Positions 39,628-48,285 of a stretch of 64,000 nt of DNA are shown in pieces. The position numbers were made by a program, and so were the translations under genes. The DNA is taken from NCBI RefSeq assembly GCF_000224065.1, contig NZ_AFWT01000010.1, forward strand, positions 62,001-126,000, given 5' to 3'. How positions within the stretch are numbered: the stretch's first letter is position 1; each line of letters starts with the position of its first letter. Source of the DNA: Thiorhodococcus drewsii AZ1 (GTDB lineage: Bacteria; Pseudomonadota; Gammaproteobacteria; Chromatiales; Chromatiaceae). The notes below the pieces were generated by a model. It worked only from the letters and a program-made list of their open reading frames with translations, did no database searches and was not told the origin of the DNA.

Positions 39628-40638
39628 ATGACTGACGCTATTGGCGAATTTTTAAAACCGCGTATCGTAAAGGTCGAGCTGGTCAACGACAGTTCGAGTC
39701 ACGCCAAAGTCTCGCTGGAACCCCTCGAACGCGGTTTCGGGCACACGCTTGGGAACGCGCTCCGGCGGATTTTGCTGTCTTCGATGGACGGTTGCGCCGT
39801 AACGGAAGTCGAGATTCAGGGCGTTCTCCACGAATACACCACCCTTGAGGGTGTCCAGGAGGATGTGCTTGAGATTCTTCTGAATCTCAAGCAGCTGGCC
39901 ATTACCCTGAAAGGCAAGGACGAGGCAACCTTCACGCTGAGCAAGCGTGGTCCGGGGCCGGTGACGGCGGCCGATATCGCCATCGATCACACGGCCGATA
40001 TCGCCAACCCGGATCTGGTCATCGCCAACCTGACCGAGGGCGAGCTGAGCATGACGCTGACGGTGCGTCGTGGTATCGGTTACGAGCCGGCGACGCAGCG
40101 CGAACTGGAGTCCGCTGAAGACCGTCCGATCGGCAAGTTGCCGATCGATGCCTCCTTCAGCCCGGTGCGCCGGGTTGCGATTGAGGTGCAATCGGCTCGC
40201 GTCGAGCAGCGTACCGACCTTGACCGTTTGGTGATCGATCTGGAGACCAACGGCACTATCGACCCCAAGGAAGCGATTCAGCGCTCGGCGACCATTCTGC
40301 GCGATCAGCTGTCGAGCTTCGTCGCGCTGGAGGGAACCGGTCCCGCAGAGAATCAGGTGCTGGAGGCGCGTGACGAGTCGCCTTACGATCCGATCCTGCT
40401 GCGTCCGGTGGACGATCTTGAGCTGACCGTGCGCTCGGCGAACTGTCTGAAGGCCGAGAACATCTATCTGATCGGCGATTTGATCCAGCGGACCGAGGTC
40501 GAGCTGTTGAAAACTCCGAATCTCGGCAAGAAGTCCCTGACCGAGATCAAGGACGTGCTGGCGACCCGCGGTCTTTCGCTTGGCATGCGCCTGGAGAACT
40601 GGCCTCCAGAGAACATCGCCGAGCTTAGCATTCGATAA
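39628..40638 (+). CDS. rpoA: DNA-directed RNA polymerase subunit alpha
   Basis: Dimerises to scaffold beta and beta', and contacts UP elements and activators through its C-terminal domain. 336 residues from ATG 39628. The N-terminal domain has [18 protein letters not shown]. The C-terminal domain contains [10 protein letters not shown], matching the DNA-contacting region around E. coli R265. A longer open frame overlapping rpsD is not conserved. Usual position between rpsD and rplQ. Confidence 0.97.
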   Translation: MTDAIGEFLKPRIVKVELVNDSSSHAKVSLEPLERGFGHTLGNALRRILLSSMDGCAVTEVEIQGVLHEYTTLEGVQEDVLEILLNLKQLAITLKGKDEATFTLSKRGPGPVTAADIAIDHTADIANPDLVIANLTEGELSMTLTVRRGIGYEPATQRELESAEDRPIGKLPIDASFSPVRRVAIEVQSARVEQRTDLDRLVIDLETNGTIDPKEAIQRSATILRDQLSSFVALEGTGPAENQVLEARDESPYDPILLRPVDDLELTVRSANCLKAENIYLIGDLIQRTEVELLKTPNLGKKSLTEIKDVLATRGLSLGMRLENWPPENIAELSIR

Positions 40639-40716
40639 CGGCCGATGCGGACCCTGCTGTCCGCAGCCGTCATCTCATGAATACGATCGATTTAACGAAC
40701 ATTCGGGATCAGGACC

Positions 40717-41109
40717 ATGCGTCACCGCAAAGCCGGAAGGCAACTCAACCGTAACAGCTCGCATCGCGAAGCCTTGTTTCGCAACATGACCTCTTCGCTG
40801 ATTCATCACGAGCTGATCAAGACTACCCTGCCGAAGGCCAAGGAGCTGCGTCGCATCGCCGAGCCCCTGATCACCCTGGCGAAAGAGGATTCCGTCCACG
40901 CGCGTCGTCTGGCCTTCGCCCGTCTGCGCGACAAGGACGCCGTTGGCAAGCTGTTCGTCGAGCTTGGGCCGCGTTATCAGACCCGTCCGGGTGGCTATCT
41001 GCGCATCCTCAAATGCGGTTATCGCGCCAGCGACGCAGCGCCCATGGCCTACGTCGAACTGGTCGACCGTCCCGCCGTCTCCTCGGCGGTCGAGGTCGAT
41101 GAGGATTGA
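40717..41109 (+). CDS. rplQ: 50S ribosomal protein L17
   Basis: Tunnel-exit-side protein of the large subunit. 130 residues with the start [17 protein letters not shown] and the middle motif [11 protein letters not shown]. Last gene of the long ribosomal block, with a strong terminator 25 bp after its stop. Confidence 0.97.
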   Translation: MRHRKAGRQLNRNSSHREALFRNMTSSLIHHELIKTTLPKAKELRRIAEPLITLAKEDSVHARRLAFARLRDKDAVGKLFVELGPRYQTRPGGYLRILKCGYRASDAAPMAYVELVDRPAVSSAVEVDED

Positions 41110-41134
41110 GATGACCCTTGCTGGTTGTCGATAC

Positions 41135-41162
41135 AAAAAACCGGGCATATGCCCGGTTTTTT
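41135..41162. terminator. Intrinsic terminator after rplQ
   Basis: A perfect 28-bp palindrome: A6, stem CCGGGCAT/ATGCCCGG, T6. It is U-rich on both strands, so it could work in both directions, but the next gene is also on the plus strand. It ends the ribosomal-protein block. Confidence 0.93.
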
Positions 41163-41227
41163 GTTGGTGCGCCCAAAACTCCGGGTGCGTCGCTTCGTCT
41201 TGCCCATTCTGATTCGAGGTGTTGCCC

Positions 41228-41980
41228 GTGCCTCCGGTCCAGATCGCGCGCGTTCTATTGGTGACCGATTTCGGTCCTGGGATCTATGTCGGTCAGATGC
41301 GCGCGATCTTGGCGGCGTTGGCGCCCGATCTGCCCGTGATCGATCTGGTGCAGGACCTCCCACCGTTTCGTCCGGATCTCGCGGGTCGTCTTCTGCCGGG
41401 GCTTGTGCGCGACATCCCAGCGGAAAGTCTCTTCATCTGCGTCGTAGATCCAGGGGTCGGCGGCGAGCGTGCGCTTCTGGCGGCCCGGATCGACGGCAAC
41501 TGGTTTATCGCCCCCGATAATGGCCTATTGGTGCCGTTGGTTCGGCGATCGAAGAGCGTTTCGCTGTGGCGGATCGGTTGGCGGCCGGAACGCATCTCGT
41601 CCAGCTTCCATGGACGCGATTGGTTCGTGCCCGTTGCGGTTCGGCTCGCCCATTCCGAGGATCTAGCGCTGACGCCCTTGCTCCCGGAGTCGTTGGTCGG
41701 CTTCGATCGGTCATCCGCGTGTGACCGCGTGCTCTATGTGGATCATTTCGGTAACCTCATGACGGGCTTGAGCTTGCCGAAGACGGTTTCATTCCCCCTG
41801 TTGATGGCCGGTTCGTGGCGCTTGCCGTTTGCGCGGACCTTCTGTGAAGTGGATCCTGGTCAACCCTTCTGGTATGAAAACGCGCTGGGCTTGGTCGAGA
41901 TCGCGGTCAATCAGGGGCGGGCCGACCACTTGCTGGGGTTGGCTGCTGGGGATGAGGTCGGGCCTTTTATCTCCCGTTGA
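41228..41980 (+). CDS. SAM hydroxide adenosyltransferase family protein (DUF62)
   Basis: Member of the family that includes fluorinase, chlorinase and the common SAM hydrolases, which attack S-adenosylmethionine with water to give adenosine and methionine. Diagnostic segments are T-D-F-G (about residues 13-16), V-D-P-G-V-G-G, A-P-D-N-G, F-H-G-R-D-W-F, D-H-F-G-N-L-M-T and the C-terminal W-Y-E-N-A-L-G-L-V-E-I-A-V-N. No long chlorinase/fluorinase-type insertion is obvious, so hydrolase activity is more likely than halogenation. About 250 residues. GTG 41228 is chosen for its spacing from GAGGTG; GTG 41219 is an alternative. It appears monocistronic after the rplQ terminator; its physiological role is unclear. 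Confidence 0.85.
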   Translation: MPPVQIARVLLVTDFGPGIYVGQMRAILAALAPDLPVIDLVQDLPPFRPDLAGRLLPGLVRDIPAESLFICVVDPGVGGERALLAARIDGNWFIAPDNGLLVPLVRRSKSVSLWRIGWRPERISSSFHGRDWFVPVAVRLAHSEDLALTPLLPESLVGFDRSSACDRVLYVDHFGNLMTGLSLPKTVSFPLLMAGSWRLPFARTFCEVDPGQPFWYENALGLVEIAVNQGRADHLLGLAAGDEVGPFISR

Positions 41981-42318
41981 AATCGGAGTGCGTTTCCGGC
42001 TTGAGGCGCGGGTTCTCGGTCCTGGCGGCCATGTTGGAACTATATCGCCAAGTTGGATGGTCCGATCGACCTCGATGGGGTCCACAACCCCGAATGGTCT
42101 GCCGAGATCTGCGCGGCATCCTTGCTCGCCGTTGAGGTCGACACCCAGGCCGAGCGCTGCGACTGTCTGAGTGCGTTCGTGGCCAAGGCGGGGTTGCGTC
42201 CCCAGGTCGTCGGCATCTCCATCACTCCCTCGGGGTGCCTCTGTAGCTGGGGCGATCTCCGGAAACCAGGCATCCCTGTCGATGCGGCGAGCGTGCAAGC
42301 CGCATCTCTTGGGCGGTC
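41981..42318. other. Gap between SAM hydrolase-type gene and helicase gene
   Basis: About 340 bp between converging genes. A plus-strand frame is open from 42053 through this stretch, but it runs on antisense into the helicase gene and resembles no family I know. I see no terminator or RNA gene here. It could hold a decayed gene. Confidence 0.4.
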
Positions 42319-43674
42319 TTATTCCTGTGTCGGCTTGCGCTTGGTGAGCGGTGCGTGTCCTGCCTCGACGGCGGTGCCCGAGGGCTTGCGGCGATTGCCG
42401 ATATTCTTGCGGTCGCGCAGTCGGTTCTTGACCTTGGGTGCGTCCTTTTTGTTCGCCGAAGCCTGTTTCTTGCGGGCAGCGGGCGAGGGTTTTTTGGTGC
42501 TCTTGGTCTGGCCGGAGAATTTCGCCTTGAGTCCCTCGATGATACGTGGCTCGAAGGTGAGATTGAGATAGCGTGAAATGCTCTCCATGCGGTTCCATTC
42601 GGGTGGACTGACCAATGAGATGGCCACCCCGCATTCGCCCGCACGTCCGGTGCGGCCGGTTCGATGCAGATAATCGTCTCCGCTGCGGGGCAGATCGAAA
42701 TTGATGACCCGCTGAATCCCCTGGACATCGAGTCCGCGCGCGGCCAGGTCTGTTGCGATCAGGATCTTCACCCGTCCGCTATGCACCAGACCCATGACGC
42801 GATTGCGCTCACGCTGCTCTAGCTCGCCGTGAAGGGCGGCGACGCGCAGTTGGCGCCCCATCATGGCGTTGGTCAGCGCGATGGCGCTATCGCGGGTATT
42901 GGTAAAGACCACAGCCTTGTCGAACGCTTCCTGTTCCAGCAGCCAGGTTAGCTGCTCCTGTTTGTGACCCAGGTCGTCGCTCAGAATGACCTGGTGTCTG
43001 ATGTCCGGGTGCTGCTCTCGCACCGGGTTGATCACCAATACATGGGGTTCGCGCAGGAAGGAATCGGTCAGTCGGCTCAGCCCCTTGTGGTGCAGTGTCG
43101 CCGAGAACAGCATGGATTGGCGCTCTGGGTTGCTGCTGCGGATGATCGCGAGTACATCCTCGACGAATCCCATGTCGAGCATGCGATCGGCCTCATCTAA
43201 GATCAGGATCTCCAGATCGCTCAGATCAGCCTCGCCGGTTTCGAGGAACTCCAGTAATCGGCCGGGAGTCGCCACCAGGATTTCCGGATTCTTGCGCAAG
43301 TCCGAGATCTGGTGGCCCTTCGAGTCGCCGCCCGTGATGACCTCTGCCCGCAGCCGGGTATAGCTGCCAATGCGCATGAAATGGGTGTGGATCTGTCTGG
43401 CCAACTCCCGGGTCGGAACCAGAATCAGGGCACGCGTGCCTCCTTCATGGACAGGGGTGTCGATCATGCGTTGCATGATCGGAAGCAGGAATGCAGCCGT
43501 CTTGCCGGATCCGGTCGCGGCCGAGACCAGCAGGTCCGTGCCGTCCATCGCCAACGGAATGACCTGCGTCTGCACCGGAGTCGGGGCCTCGTAGCCCGCG
43601 CTGGCGAGGCCGCGCATGAGTGCGTCGGGCAAGAGGAATTCGGAAAAGGCGTCTGTTGGGGCGTCTGCGTTCAT
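42319..43674 (-). CDS. DEAD-box ATP-dependent RNA helicase
   Basis: RNA helicase of about 451 residues with all core motifs: Q motif (P-T-P-V-Q), motif I A-T-G-S-G-K-T (residues 53-59), P-T-R-E-L-A, D-E-A-D (in I-L-D-E-A-D-R-M-L-D-M-G-F), S-A-T, T-D-L-A-A-R-G-L-D and H-R-T-G-R-T-G-R. The last ~80 residues are a Lys/Arg-rich tail, probably RNA binding. It resembles the SrmB/RhlE/RhlB group used in ribosome assembly and RNA decay; the exact subfamily is not resolved. Start ATG 43674 (M-N-A-D-A-P) is preferred over ATG 43683 because of the AAGG spacing. It stands alone, with non-coding DNA on both sides. Confidence 0.92.
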   Translation of the reverse strand: MNADAPTDAFSEFLLPDALMRGLASAGYEAPTPVQTQVIPLAMDGTDLLVSAATGSGKTAAFLLPIMQRMIDTPVHEGGTRALILVPTRELARQIHTHFMRIGSYTRLRAEVITGGDSKGHQISDLRKNPEILVATPGRLLEFLETGEADLSDLEILILDEADRMLDMGFVEDVLAIIRSSNPERQSMLFSATLHHKGLSRLTDSFLREPHVLVINPVREQHPDIRHQVILSDDLGHKQEQLTWLLEQEAFDKAVVFTNTRDSAIALTNAMMGRQLRVAALHGELEQRERNRVMGLVHSGRVKILIATDLAARGLDVQGIQRVINFDLPRSGDDYLHRTGRTGRAGECGVAISLVSPPEWNRMESISRYLNLTFEPRIIEGLKAKFSGQTKSTKKPSPAARKKQASANKKDAPKVKNRLRDRKNIGNRRKPSGTAVEAGHAPLTKRKPTQE

Positions 43675-44239
43675 GGGCGGCATACCTTGGGTGGCTGGGA
43701 TGACCCTTGCGCTGGATTTGGCCATTTGGGGATTGGAATCGCCCGTTCGCGAGCAGAGATTCTGCGCGAGACCAGCGGTTTGATCGGATCGTCGACGAAG
43801 GTGGAGGAGGCGAGCGGAATGCGCTATTGGTCCGTTGCGGACGCTGCTGGAAGCGATAGGGCTGATGAGCAGATTCAAACCGCTGGCCCACGCATTACGA
43901 ACGCGTGTCTCCTGCCCTTAGGCCCAAGCATTTCAGGCGATTCCACCTGTGAGGTGACACTACAGGCGAAACTGCATTGCACACGTCCTCGTAATGTACC
44001 ATGCGGTCAGAGTGAGTTCACGCGCAGAATGACTTTCCCGAGGCAGGGGCGTATTGATCGGTGTCACGTCGTTCGGGCGCCGACTCAAGGCCGACGATAT
44101 CCTCTAGAGGCTCGACGAGGAGCCACCCTCCCATGTGTTGCGCCGAAGGAGAACCGGGTGAGACTTCTCCAGCCACCGGCTCGCTTCGTCCTTGCTCTTC
44201 GGGAATCCCCTGGTGATCGAGCCTTGGCCGACGATCTCC
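43675..44239. other. Non-coding stretch upstream of the helicase gene
   Basis: About 565 bp between the helicase start and the exporter stop, both on the minus strand. Open frames here are antisense or composition-driven and show no family similarity. One small inverted repeat, CACCT-GTG-AGGTG (43944-43956), is visible. The helicase promoter must lie here, but I could not place it. Confidence 0.5.
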
Positions 44240-45226
44240 TCACCGCGCACCCTGATCCTGCTTCGAAGCAGCGGCGCCTCTCATCACGACCAGCAAGATG
44301 CCTAGCGCCACGGGGACGACCCCGACGGCCTCGAACCAGTAGACCGGTTCGGCGAGCAGCAACCAGGCGATGACGAGACCGAAGACCGGGGTCATGAAAT
44401 GGAAGGAACTGGCGGTACTGGCACTCGTCAGGCTCAGTATCCTGAGCCATAGCAGCACGGCACCGACGGAGACCACGAGTACCAGATAGATCAGCGACAT
44501 CAGGAGCCTGGTGTCGAACGCGACGGATGAGACGTCCTCGAGCGCCAGGGCGAACGGCAGCAACAGCAACCCGCCCAGCAGGGTCTGGATGGCGTTGACC
44601 GAGAGCAGGCTCATCTCGACCCGCATGCGCTTGAACAGGATGGTCCCGAGCGACAGCGCCAGTGTTCCCAGCACCACATACCCGATCCCCAGAGGGCTGA
44701 TGTCGGCGACATCCGAGACGCTGCGGTGAAAGATGAAGAGCACGCCGCCGAACCCCAGCATCAGGCCGATCAGTTGCCGAACGGCGATGCGCTCGCCGAG
44801 CAGGAAGATGGCCAGTACCATGGTCATCAGCGGGGTCGTGGCCGCAATAATGGTGACCAGCCCGGACGGCACCGTGGCGAGCCCCGTGAAACTTAGCCCG
44901 AGATAGGCGGTATTGTTCAGGAAGCCGAGTAGCAGCAGGTTGATGAATGTGCGTCCGTCGACACGCAAGCGCTCGCCGAGCAGCCATGCAAATAGCAACA
45001 TGACGACCCCGGCGAGGACGAAGCGCATCACCAGCAGGGTCAAAGGCGGCGAGGACTCGAGCGCGATCTTGCCGGCGACGAAGGCGGAACTCCAGATGAT
45101 GCAGAAGACGAGCGCGAGCCAGAGGATGTAGAACGTGCTCGTCGATGCCGCTCGCTCGCGTGGCTCATGATGTCCCCCGAGCGGGGCGTCCATCACGTTC
45201 GCGTCGTCGGTGTGGCTGCTGCTCAT
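44240..45226 (-). CDS. EamA/DMT-family transporter
   Basis: Inner-membrane protein of about 328 residues with ten hydrophobic segments arranged as two EamA repeats. Typical family segments include W-S-S-A-F-V-A-G-K at the first helix, the G-L-A-T-V-P-S-G-L-V turn and P-V-F-G-L-V-I-A-W-L-L-L-A-E-P near the ninth helix. Members export amino acids, nucleobases or other metabolites; the substrate here is unknown. ATG 45226 is preferred but has a weak ribosome site; ATG 45283 is possible and would place the palindromes inside the gene. It is divergent from a LysR regulator, which probably controls it. Confidence 0.88.
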   Translation of the reverse strand: MSSSHTDDANVMDAPLGGHHEPRERAASTSTFYILWLALVFCIIWSSAFVAGKIALESSPPLTLLVMRFVLAGVVMLLFAWLLGERLRVDGRTFINLLLLGFLNNTAYLGLSFTGLATVPSGLVTIIAATTPLMTMVLAIFLLGERIAVRQLIGLMLGFGGVLFIFHRSVSDVADISPLGIGYVVLGTLALSLGTILFKRMRVEMSLLSVNAIQTLLGGLLLLPFALALEDVSSVAFDTRLLMSLIYLVLVVSVGAVLLWLRILSLTSASTASSFHFMTPVFGLVIAWLLLAEPVYWFEAVGVVPVALGILLVVMRGAAASKQDQGAR

Positions 45227-45262
45227 GATCGTCGTTGGGTTTGCTCGATGGGTGGAGCAGAA

Positions 45263-45288
45263 GGGTACGTACCCGCCCCTCATGAGGG
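45263..45288. promoter_or_regulatory. Two adjacent perfect palindromes in the divergent exporter/LysR gap
   Basis: GGGTACGTACCC (45263-45274) and CCCTCATGAGGG (45277-45288) are each perfect 12-bp palindromes, two bases apart, in the 101-bp gap between the exporter and the LysR-type gene. This layout suits regulator sites controlling both genes. Neither is a classic T-N11-A LysR box. Confidence 0.5.
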
Positions 45289-45327
45289 AAAATGAATTCT
45301 TCGGACCAAAAGGAATAAGGAGTCGTT

Positions 45328-46251
45328 ATGGGTGCCCCGAGCCTCAACGTCGAGCTTCTGAGAACCTTCGTCACGGTGGTCGAGGCGCAGGGCTTCACCC
45401 AGGCGGGTGAGCGTCTCCATCGCACCCAGCCCGCCGTGAGCATCCAGGTCAAGCGTCTGGAGCAGCTGATCGAGCGCCAGCTGTTCGTGCGCCGCAAAGG
45501 CCGCTTGTGCGGTCTGACCGAAGCAGGCGAGGTCCTTCTGGGATACGCGCGTCACATGCTGCGGATCAATGACGATGCGCTCCAGGCCGTCGCTGCGTCC
45601 GGACTCGCGGGCAAGGTGCGCTTGGGGACACCGGAGGACTTCGCCAGCAAGTATCTCCCGCTCGTGCTGTCGCACTTCGCCGCGATGCATCCCCGGGTAC
45701 AGTTGGAGGTCTACTGCGACCTCTCCGTGAAACTGCAGGAATCCGTGCGCAGCGGCGAGCTCGACCTGGCGTTGATCCGGCGCAATCTGGGCGCCAAGGA
45801 CGGTTGTGGACTGTATCGGGAACCGCTGCAGTGGGTTGGCAGCCGCATGTGCCAAATGATCAAGACGGATCCCTTACCCCTGGCGGTGTTCCCGGAGGGA
45901 TGCGCCTATCGGGCCCATGCCATCGACGCACTCGCGGCGAGCGGGCGTGCCTGGCGGCTGGCCTACGTCAGCCCCAGTCTCGTCGGGGTCCAGGCCGCCG
46001 TTTTGGGCGGGCTCGGGGTCTCGGTGCTGCCGGACAGCGCCTTGTTGCCGGGCCACCGGACATTGGGCACGACCGAGGGATTCCCGCCCTTGCCGAGCGT
46101 CGAGCTGGTCCTCGAGATCGCCCCAGCCGGGCTGTCGCACGCGGGGGAATCCCTCGTCGACTATATCCTGGAGCGGGTAGAGACCGGATTCGAATCGCTC
46201 GATCCAGGGGTAGAGCCAACACGTGTGCCACCAGCCACCATTTCCGCGTAG
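45328..46251 (+). CDS. LysR-family transcriptional regulator
   Basis: 307 residues: an N-terminal winged helix-turn-helix (about 5-64; F-V-T-V-V-E-A-Q-G-F-T-Q-A-G-E-R-L, then Q-P-A-V-S-I-Q-V-K-R-L-E) and a periplasmic-binding-protein-like effector domain (about 90-290). GGAG lies 8 nt before ATG 45328. Divergence from the EamA exporter gene suggests it senses the exported compound or a precursor and regulates both promoters. The effector is unknown. Its stop is followed within 20 bp by a transposase remnant on the other strand. Confidence 0.93.
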   Translation: MGAPSLNVELLRTFVTVVEAQGFTQAGERLHRTQPAVSIQVKRLEQLIERQLFVRRKGRLCGLTEAGEVLLGYARHMLRINDDALQAVAASGLAGKVRLGTPEDFASKYLPLVLSHFAAMHPRVQLEVYCDLSVKLQESVRSGELDLALIRRNLGAKDGCGLYREPLQWVGSRMCQMIKTDPLPLAVFPEGCAYRAHAIDALAASGRAWRLAYVSPSLVGVQAAVLGGLGVSVLPDSALLPGHRTLGTTEGFPPLPSVELVLEIAPAGLSHAGESLVDYILERVETGFESLDPGVEPTRVPPATISA

Positions 46252-46266
46252 ACCGTAACTTCTCAA

Positions 46267-46561
46267 TATGTCCGGGCGCAGGAGCGCCAGCAACAGCTCG
46301 CTCTGGTGGCGATGCAGACGCTTCAAGGTTTGGTCGAGGGTAGCCCTGCGGTCTTCTGCGTGAATATCGCCTCGAAGCGCGCACGCAGTGGGGCAATGGC
46401 CGCCGGATCCGGGGCGCGTTGATAGGCCTTGAGGTCGGCGTAGAGCGTCCAGATCTGATCGCGCACCTGCTGTTGAGCGGCACGTTGCCGATCATGGAGC
46501 GAGGTGAGTGTATGCACGAGGCGCTCGGCTGCACCCCGAACGGGATCCGGATCCGTTCGGA
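46267..46561 (-). pseudogene. Transposase remnant, frameshifted
   Basis: Minus-strand fragment of a transposase of the kind whose C-terminal part reads ...YADLKAY...LRARFEAIFTQ...TLxRLHxxQxELLLxLxRPxI. Here the first piece reads L-V-H-T-L-T-S-L-H-D-R-Q, then Q-Q-V-R-D-Q-I-W-T-L-Y-A-D-L-K-A-Y. It breaks after F-T-Q-K-T and resumes in another frame as A-T-L-D-Q-T-L-K-R-L-H-R-H-Q-S-E-L-L-L, ending at R-P-D-I. No catalytic core or terminal repeats remain. Family assignment is from memory of related transposases, so moderate confidence. It marks an old insertion between the LysR gene and the heme locus. Confidence 0.6.
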
Positions 46562-47542
46562 TCAGTCGGTCAGCGAGTTGATGAGCGTGCGCCAGAGAGG
46601 TGTCTCGGTTTCGCAGAACCCAGGCAAATCTTCAAGAATGGCCCATGTTCGACCGCGCGGAGTCCTCAGCCACACTTGGCGATGTCGGCCGCTATGCGTT
46701 CGATGTTCGGCGATGTGTGCCGAGCCCATCCGCGACGGGTGCAGGTGGAATTCGACCGCATCCCCGATGAGCGCGAGCGATCCGTCGTCCTTGTGTTCGA
46801 GGCGCTGGAACGCGCCATCGAAACGCTGGGCGGCGCCTGGCGTCCCCGTCAGCAGGCGGATCGGTAGGGCCTGGTCGGCGACGATACGCAGCAGTTCGAG
46901 CGTCGATGCGGCAGCGAGCGCTGTGGTGTTGCGATCGAGCGAGCGGTCCATGCCGACGTCGAGTGGCCATTCGCAGACCCGCGCGACGTCGATCATCTCA
47001 TGGGTGCCGCAGTCGGAGCGCCATTTGCAGTCCATGCAGCCGAGGTTCGATGGCGCGGCCGGCGGTGTGTTGCGCCAGCCGAACGGCTGATGCGGCAGGA
47101 TACGCGCGGGTTCACTGTGATAGCGGTCGAGCAATTCGGCGAGTGTCGAGCGATCCTCGTCGGAATCGACCCTCAGATCGAGCAGTGCTCGGTGGTTCGT
47201 GTCCTCAATGCGGATTCCGCTGACCGCTAGACTTTGCTGGTCGACGAGCGGACGCAGTCGATGCCAGCGTTCCAGCAGGGCATGCAATCTGAAGTGCCGC
47301 CCGACCGCCAGACCAAATCCATTCTGAACCCGTATCCCCTGGAGGTGTACGGACTGGCGCAGTTGGGCGCACTGCATGGCCGTTTCGATCCTCATGTGAT
47401 CGAGATTGGTCAGATCGCGGAGGAGATCCGACCAATCTCGACGAGGACCCGATCGGGGACGCCCGAGCACGACGAGGGATTGGTTCTCGATCGATCCCGC
47501 TTGGGGTCGATGACTGCTGGCGAGGCGGTTGGCGGCGGTCAT
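46562..47542 (-). CDS. Diverged HemS/HmuS-type heme-utilisation protein
   Basis: 326-residue cytosolic protein. The pattern fits the two-repeat HemS/HmuS (hemin-degrading factor) family: a segment ending F-R-L-H-A-L-L-E-R-W-H, a spacer with D-S-D-E-D-R-S-T-L-A-E-L-L-D-R-Y, then A-A-S-T-L-E-L-L-R-I-V-A-D-Q-A-L-P-I, and the C-terminal E-T-E-T-P-L-W-R-T-L-I-N-S-L. Members bind, transfer or degrade heme. Identity is low, and the usual F-F-D-A-x-G and H-K-V-Y-L motifs are altered, so function may be changed. hemP lies 10 bp upstream, which supports the call. ATG 47542 has GAGG 7 nt upstream. Confidence 0.6.
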   Translation of the reverse strand: MTAANRLASSHRPQAGSIENQSLVVLGRPRSGPRRDWSDLLRDLTNLDHMRIETAMQCAQLRQSVHLQGIRVQNGFGLAVGRHFRLHALLERWHRLRPLVDQQSLAVSGIRIEDTNHRALLDLRVDSDEDRSTLAELLDRYHSEPARILPHQPFGWRNTPPAAPSNLGCMDCKWRSDCGTHEMIDVARVCEWPLDVGMDRSLDRNTTALAAASTLELLRIVADQALPIRLLTGTPGAAQRFDGAFQRLEHKDDGSLALIGDAVEFHLHPSRMGSAHIAEHRTHSGRHRQVWLRTPRGRTWAILEDLPGFCETETPLWRTLINSLTD

Positions 47543-47552
47543 GTGTGCGCCT

Positions 47553-47741
47553 CTATTTCGTCAGGATCAGCTTGTTGTTGCGGGTCATGCGCAGGTAATA
47601 CTGATGCCCCGCGTGCTCGATCATCAGGAGGTTGTCGCCTCCCATGAGGCTGTTGCTGTCGATCCGGCGCGGGTGCGCGCCAGGGCTTCTGTCACGGGGG
47701 CTGATCTGTGAACGGCTATCGGTCGAGGCTACGGGTGGCAT
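47553..47741 (-). CDS. hemP: Hemin uptake protein HemP
   Basis: Small protein of 62 residues. Its C-terminal half matches the HemP family: R-I-D-S-N-S-L-M-G-G, then L-L-M-I-E-H-A-G-H-Q-Y-Y-L-R, ending in the characteristic K-L-I-L-T-K. In other proteobacteria HemP is Fur-controlled and needed for heme receptor expression or heme uptake. A strong GGAGGAG precedes ATG 47741, and a Fur-box-like site lies 57 bp upstream. It is followed by the HemS/HmuS-like gene, forming a two-gene heme locus; no TonB-dependent heme receptor is in the window. Confidence 0.88.
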   Translation of the reverse strand: MPPVASTDSRSQISPRDRSPGAHPRRIDSNSLMGGDNLLMIEHAGHQYYLRMTRNNKLILTK

Positions 47742-47797
47742 CGCTGATCTCCTCCGAACGCGGGTTGGGCTTGGTACATCATCAGGGTTTTTGTGTT

Positions 47798-47816
47798 AAT
47801 AAGAATTGTTCGTAAT
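47798..47816 (-). promoter_or_regulatory. Fur-box-like site upstream of hemP
   Basis: AATAAGAATTGTTCGTAAT (19 bp) matches the hemP-type Fur site AATGAGAATGATTCTCATT at 13 of 19 positions by eye. It lies in a notably AT-rich patch between hemP and the cupin gene. Iron-regulated control of hemP is expected from the family. Confidence 0.55.
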
Positions 47817-47898
47817 TAGATTAGATCTGCACTGCCACTCTGTCAACGTCCGCGAGCTCCCATCGCTGCATCGAACGACGTTTTCCGCACTCGACGCC

Positions 47899-48285
47899 TT
47901 AACGTCCTCGTAGATGGCGTATTGGGGCGCCGAAGAAGACCAGCGCCGTGATGTTCTCCTCGACGTCGAAGAAGGTGTGATCGCAGGCGGCCTGGACGTA
48001 CATGATGGAGCCCTTCGTGACCTGTTGTTCGCTGTCGCCTACGCGTAGCCGGCCGCAGCCGTCGAGGATGAGATAGAGCTCGTCCTCTTCGTGCGCGCTG
48101 GCCATGTCCTTCGACCCGGCGGGAACGTGATAGATGGAACAGCTCAGGGAGGGGGTGCGCAGGAATTCGCGCATCGAGAGCGTGCCATTTTCGACCTTGG
48201 ACACCAGGTTTTCGAGTTGGAAAACCTGCCAGTCGGTCGCGCCGCTGACCGTTGACTGACCGCTCGCTTCTGATTGATTGTGCAT
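47899..48285 (-). CDS. Cupin-domain protein
   Basis: 128-residue single-domain cupin. The core runs S-I-Y-H-V-P-A-G-S-K, then S-A-H-E-E-D-E-L-Y-L-I-L-D-G-C-G-R-L, then G-S-I-M-Y-V-Q-A-A-C-D-H-T-F-F-D-V. Possible metal ligands are the His and Glu of the first motif and the His of the second. The H-x-H pair of the classic motif is not present, so metal binding is uncertain. GGAG lies 9 nt before ATG 48285; an upstream in-frame ATG (48345) is less likely. Substrate unknown; it is separated from hemP by the Fur-like region and may or may not share its regulation. Confidence 0.75.
   Translation of the reverse strand: MHNQSEASGQSTVSGATDWQVFQLENLVSKVENGTLSMREFLRTPSLSCSIYHVPAGSKDMASAHEEDELYLILDGCGRLRVGDSEQQVTKGSIMYVQAACDHTFFDVEENITALVFFGAPIRHLRGR

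Noticed and set aside
42053-42571. Plus-strand open frame overlapping the helicase 3' end
   Set aside because: More than half is antisense to the helicase, and the rest matches nothing I recognise; kept only as a remark on the gap.
43312-44373. Plus-strand open frame across the helicase upstream region
   Set aside because: It is antisense to both the helicase 5' end and the exporter 3' end, with no protein motifs.
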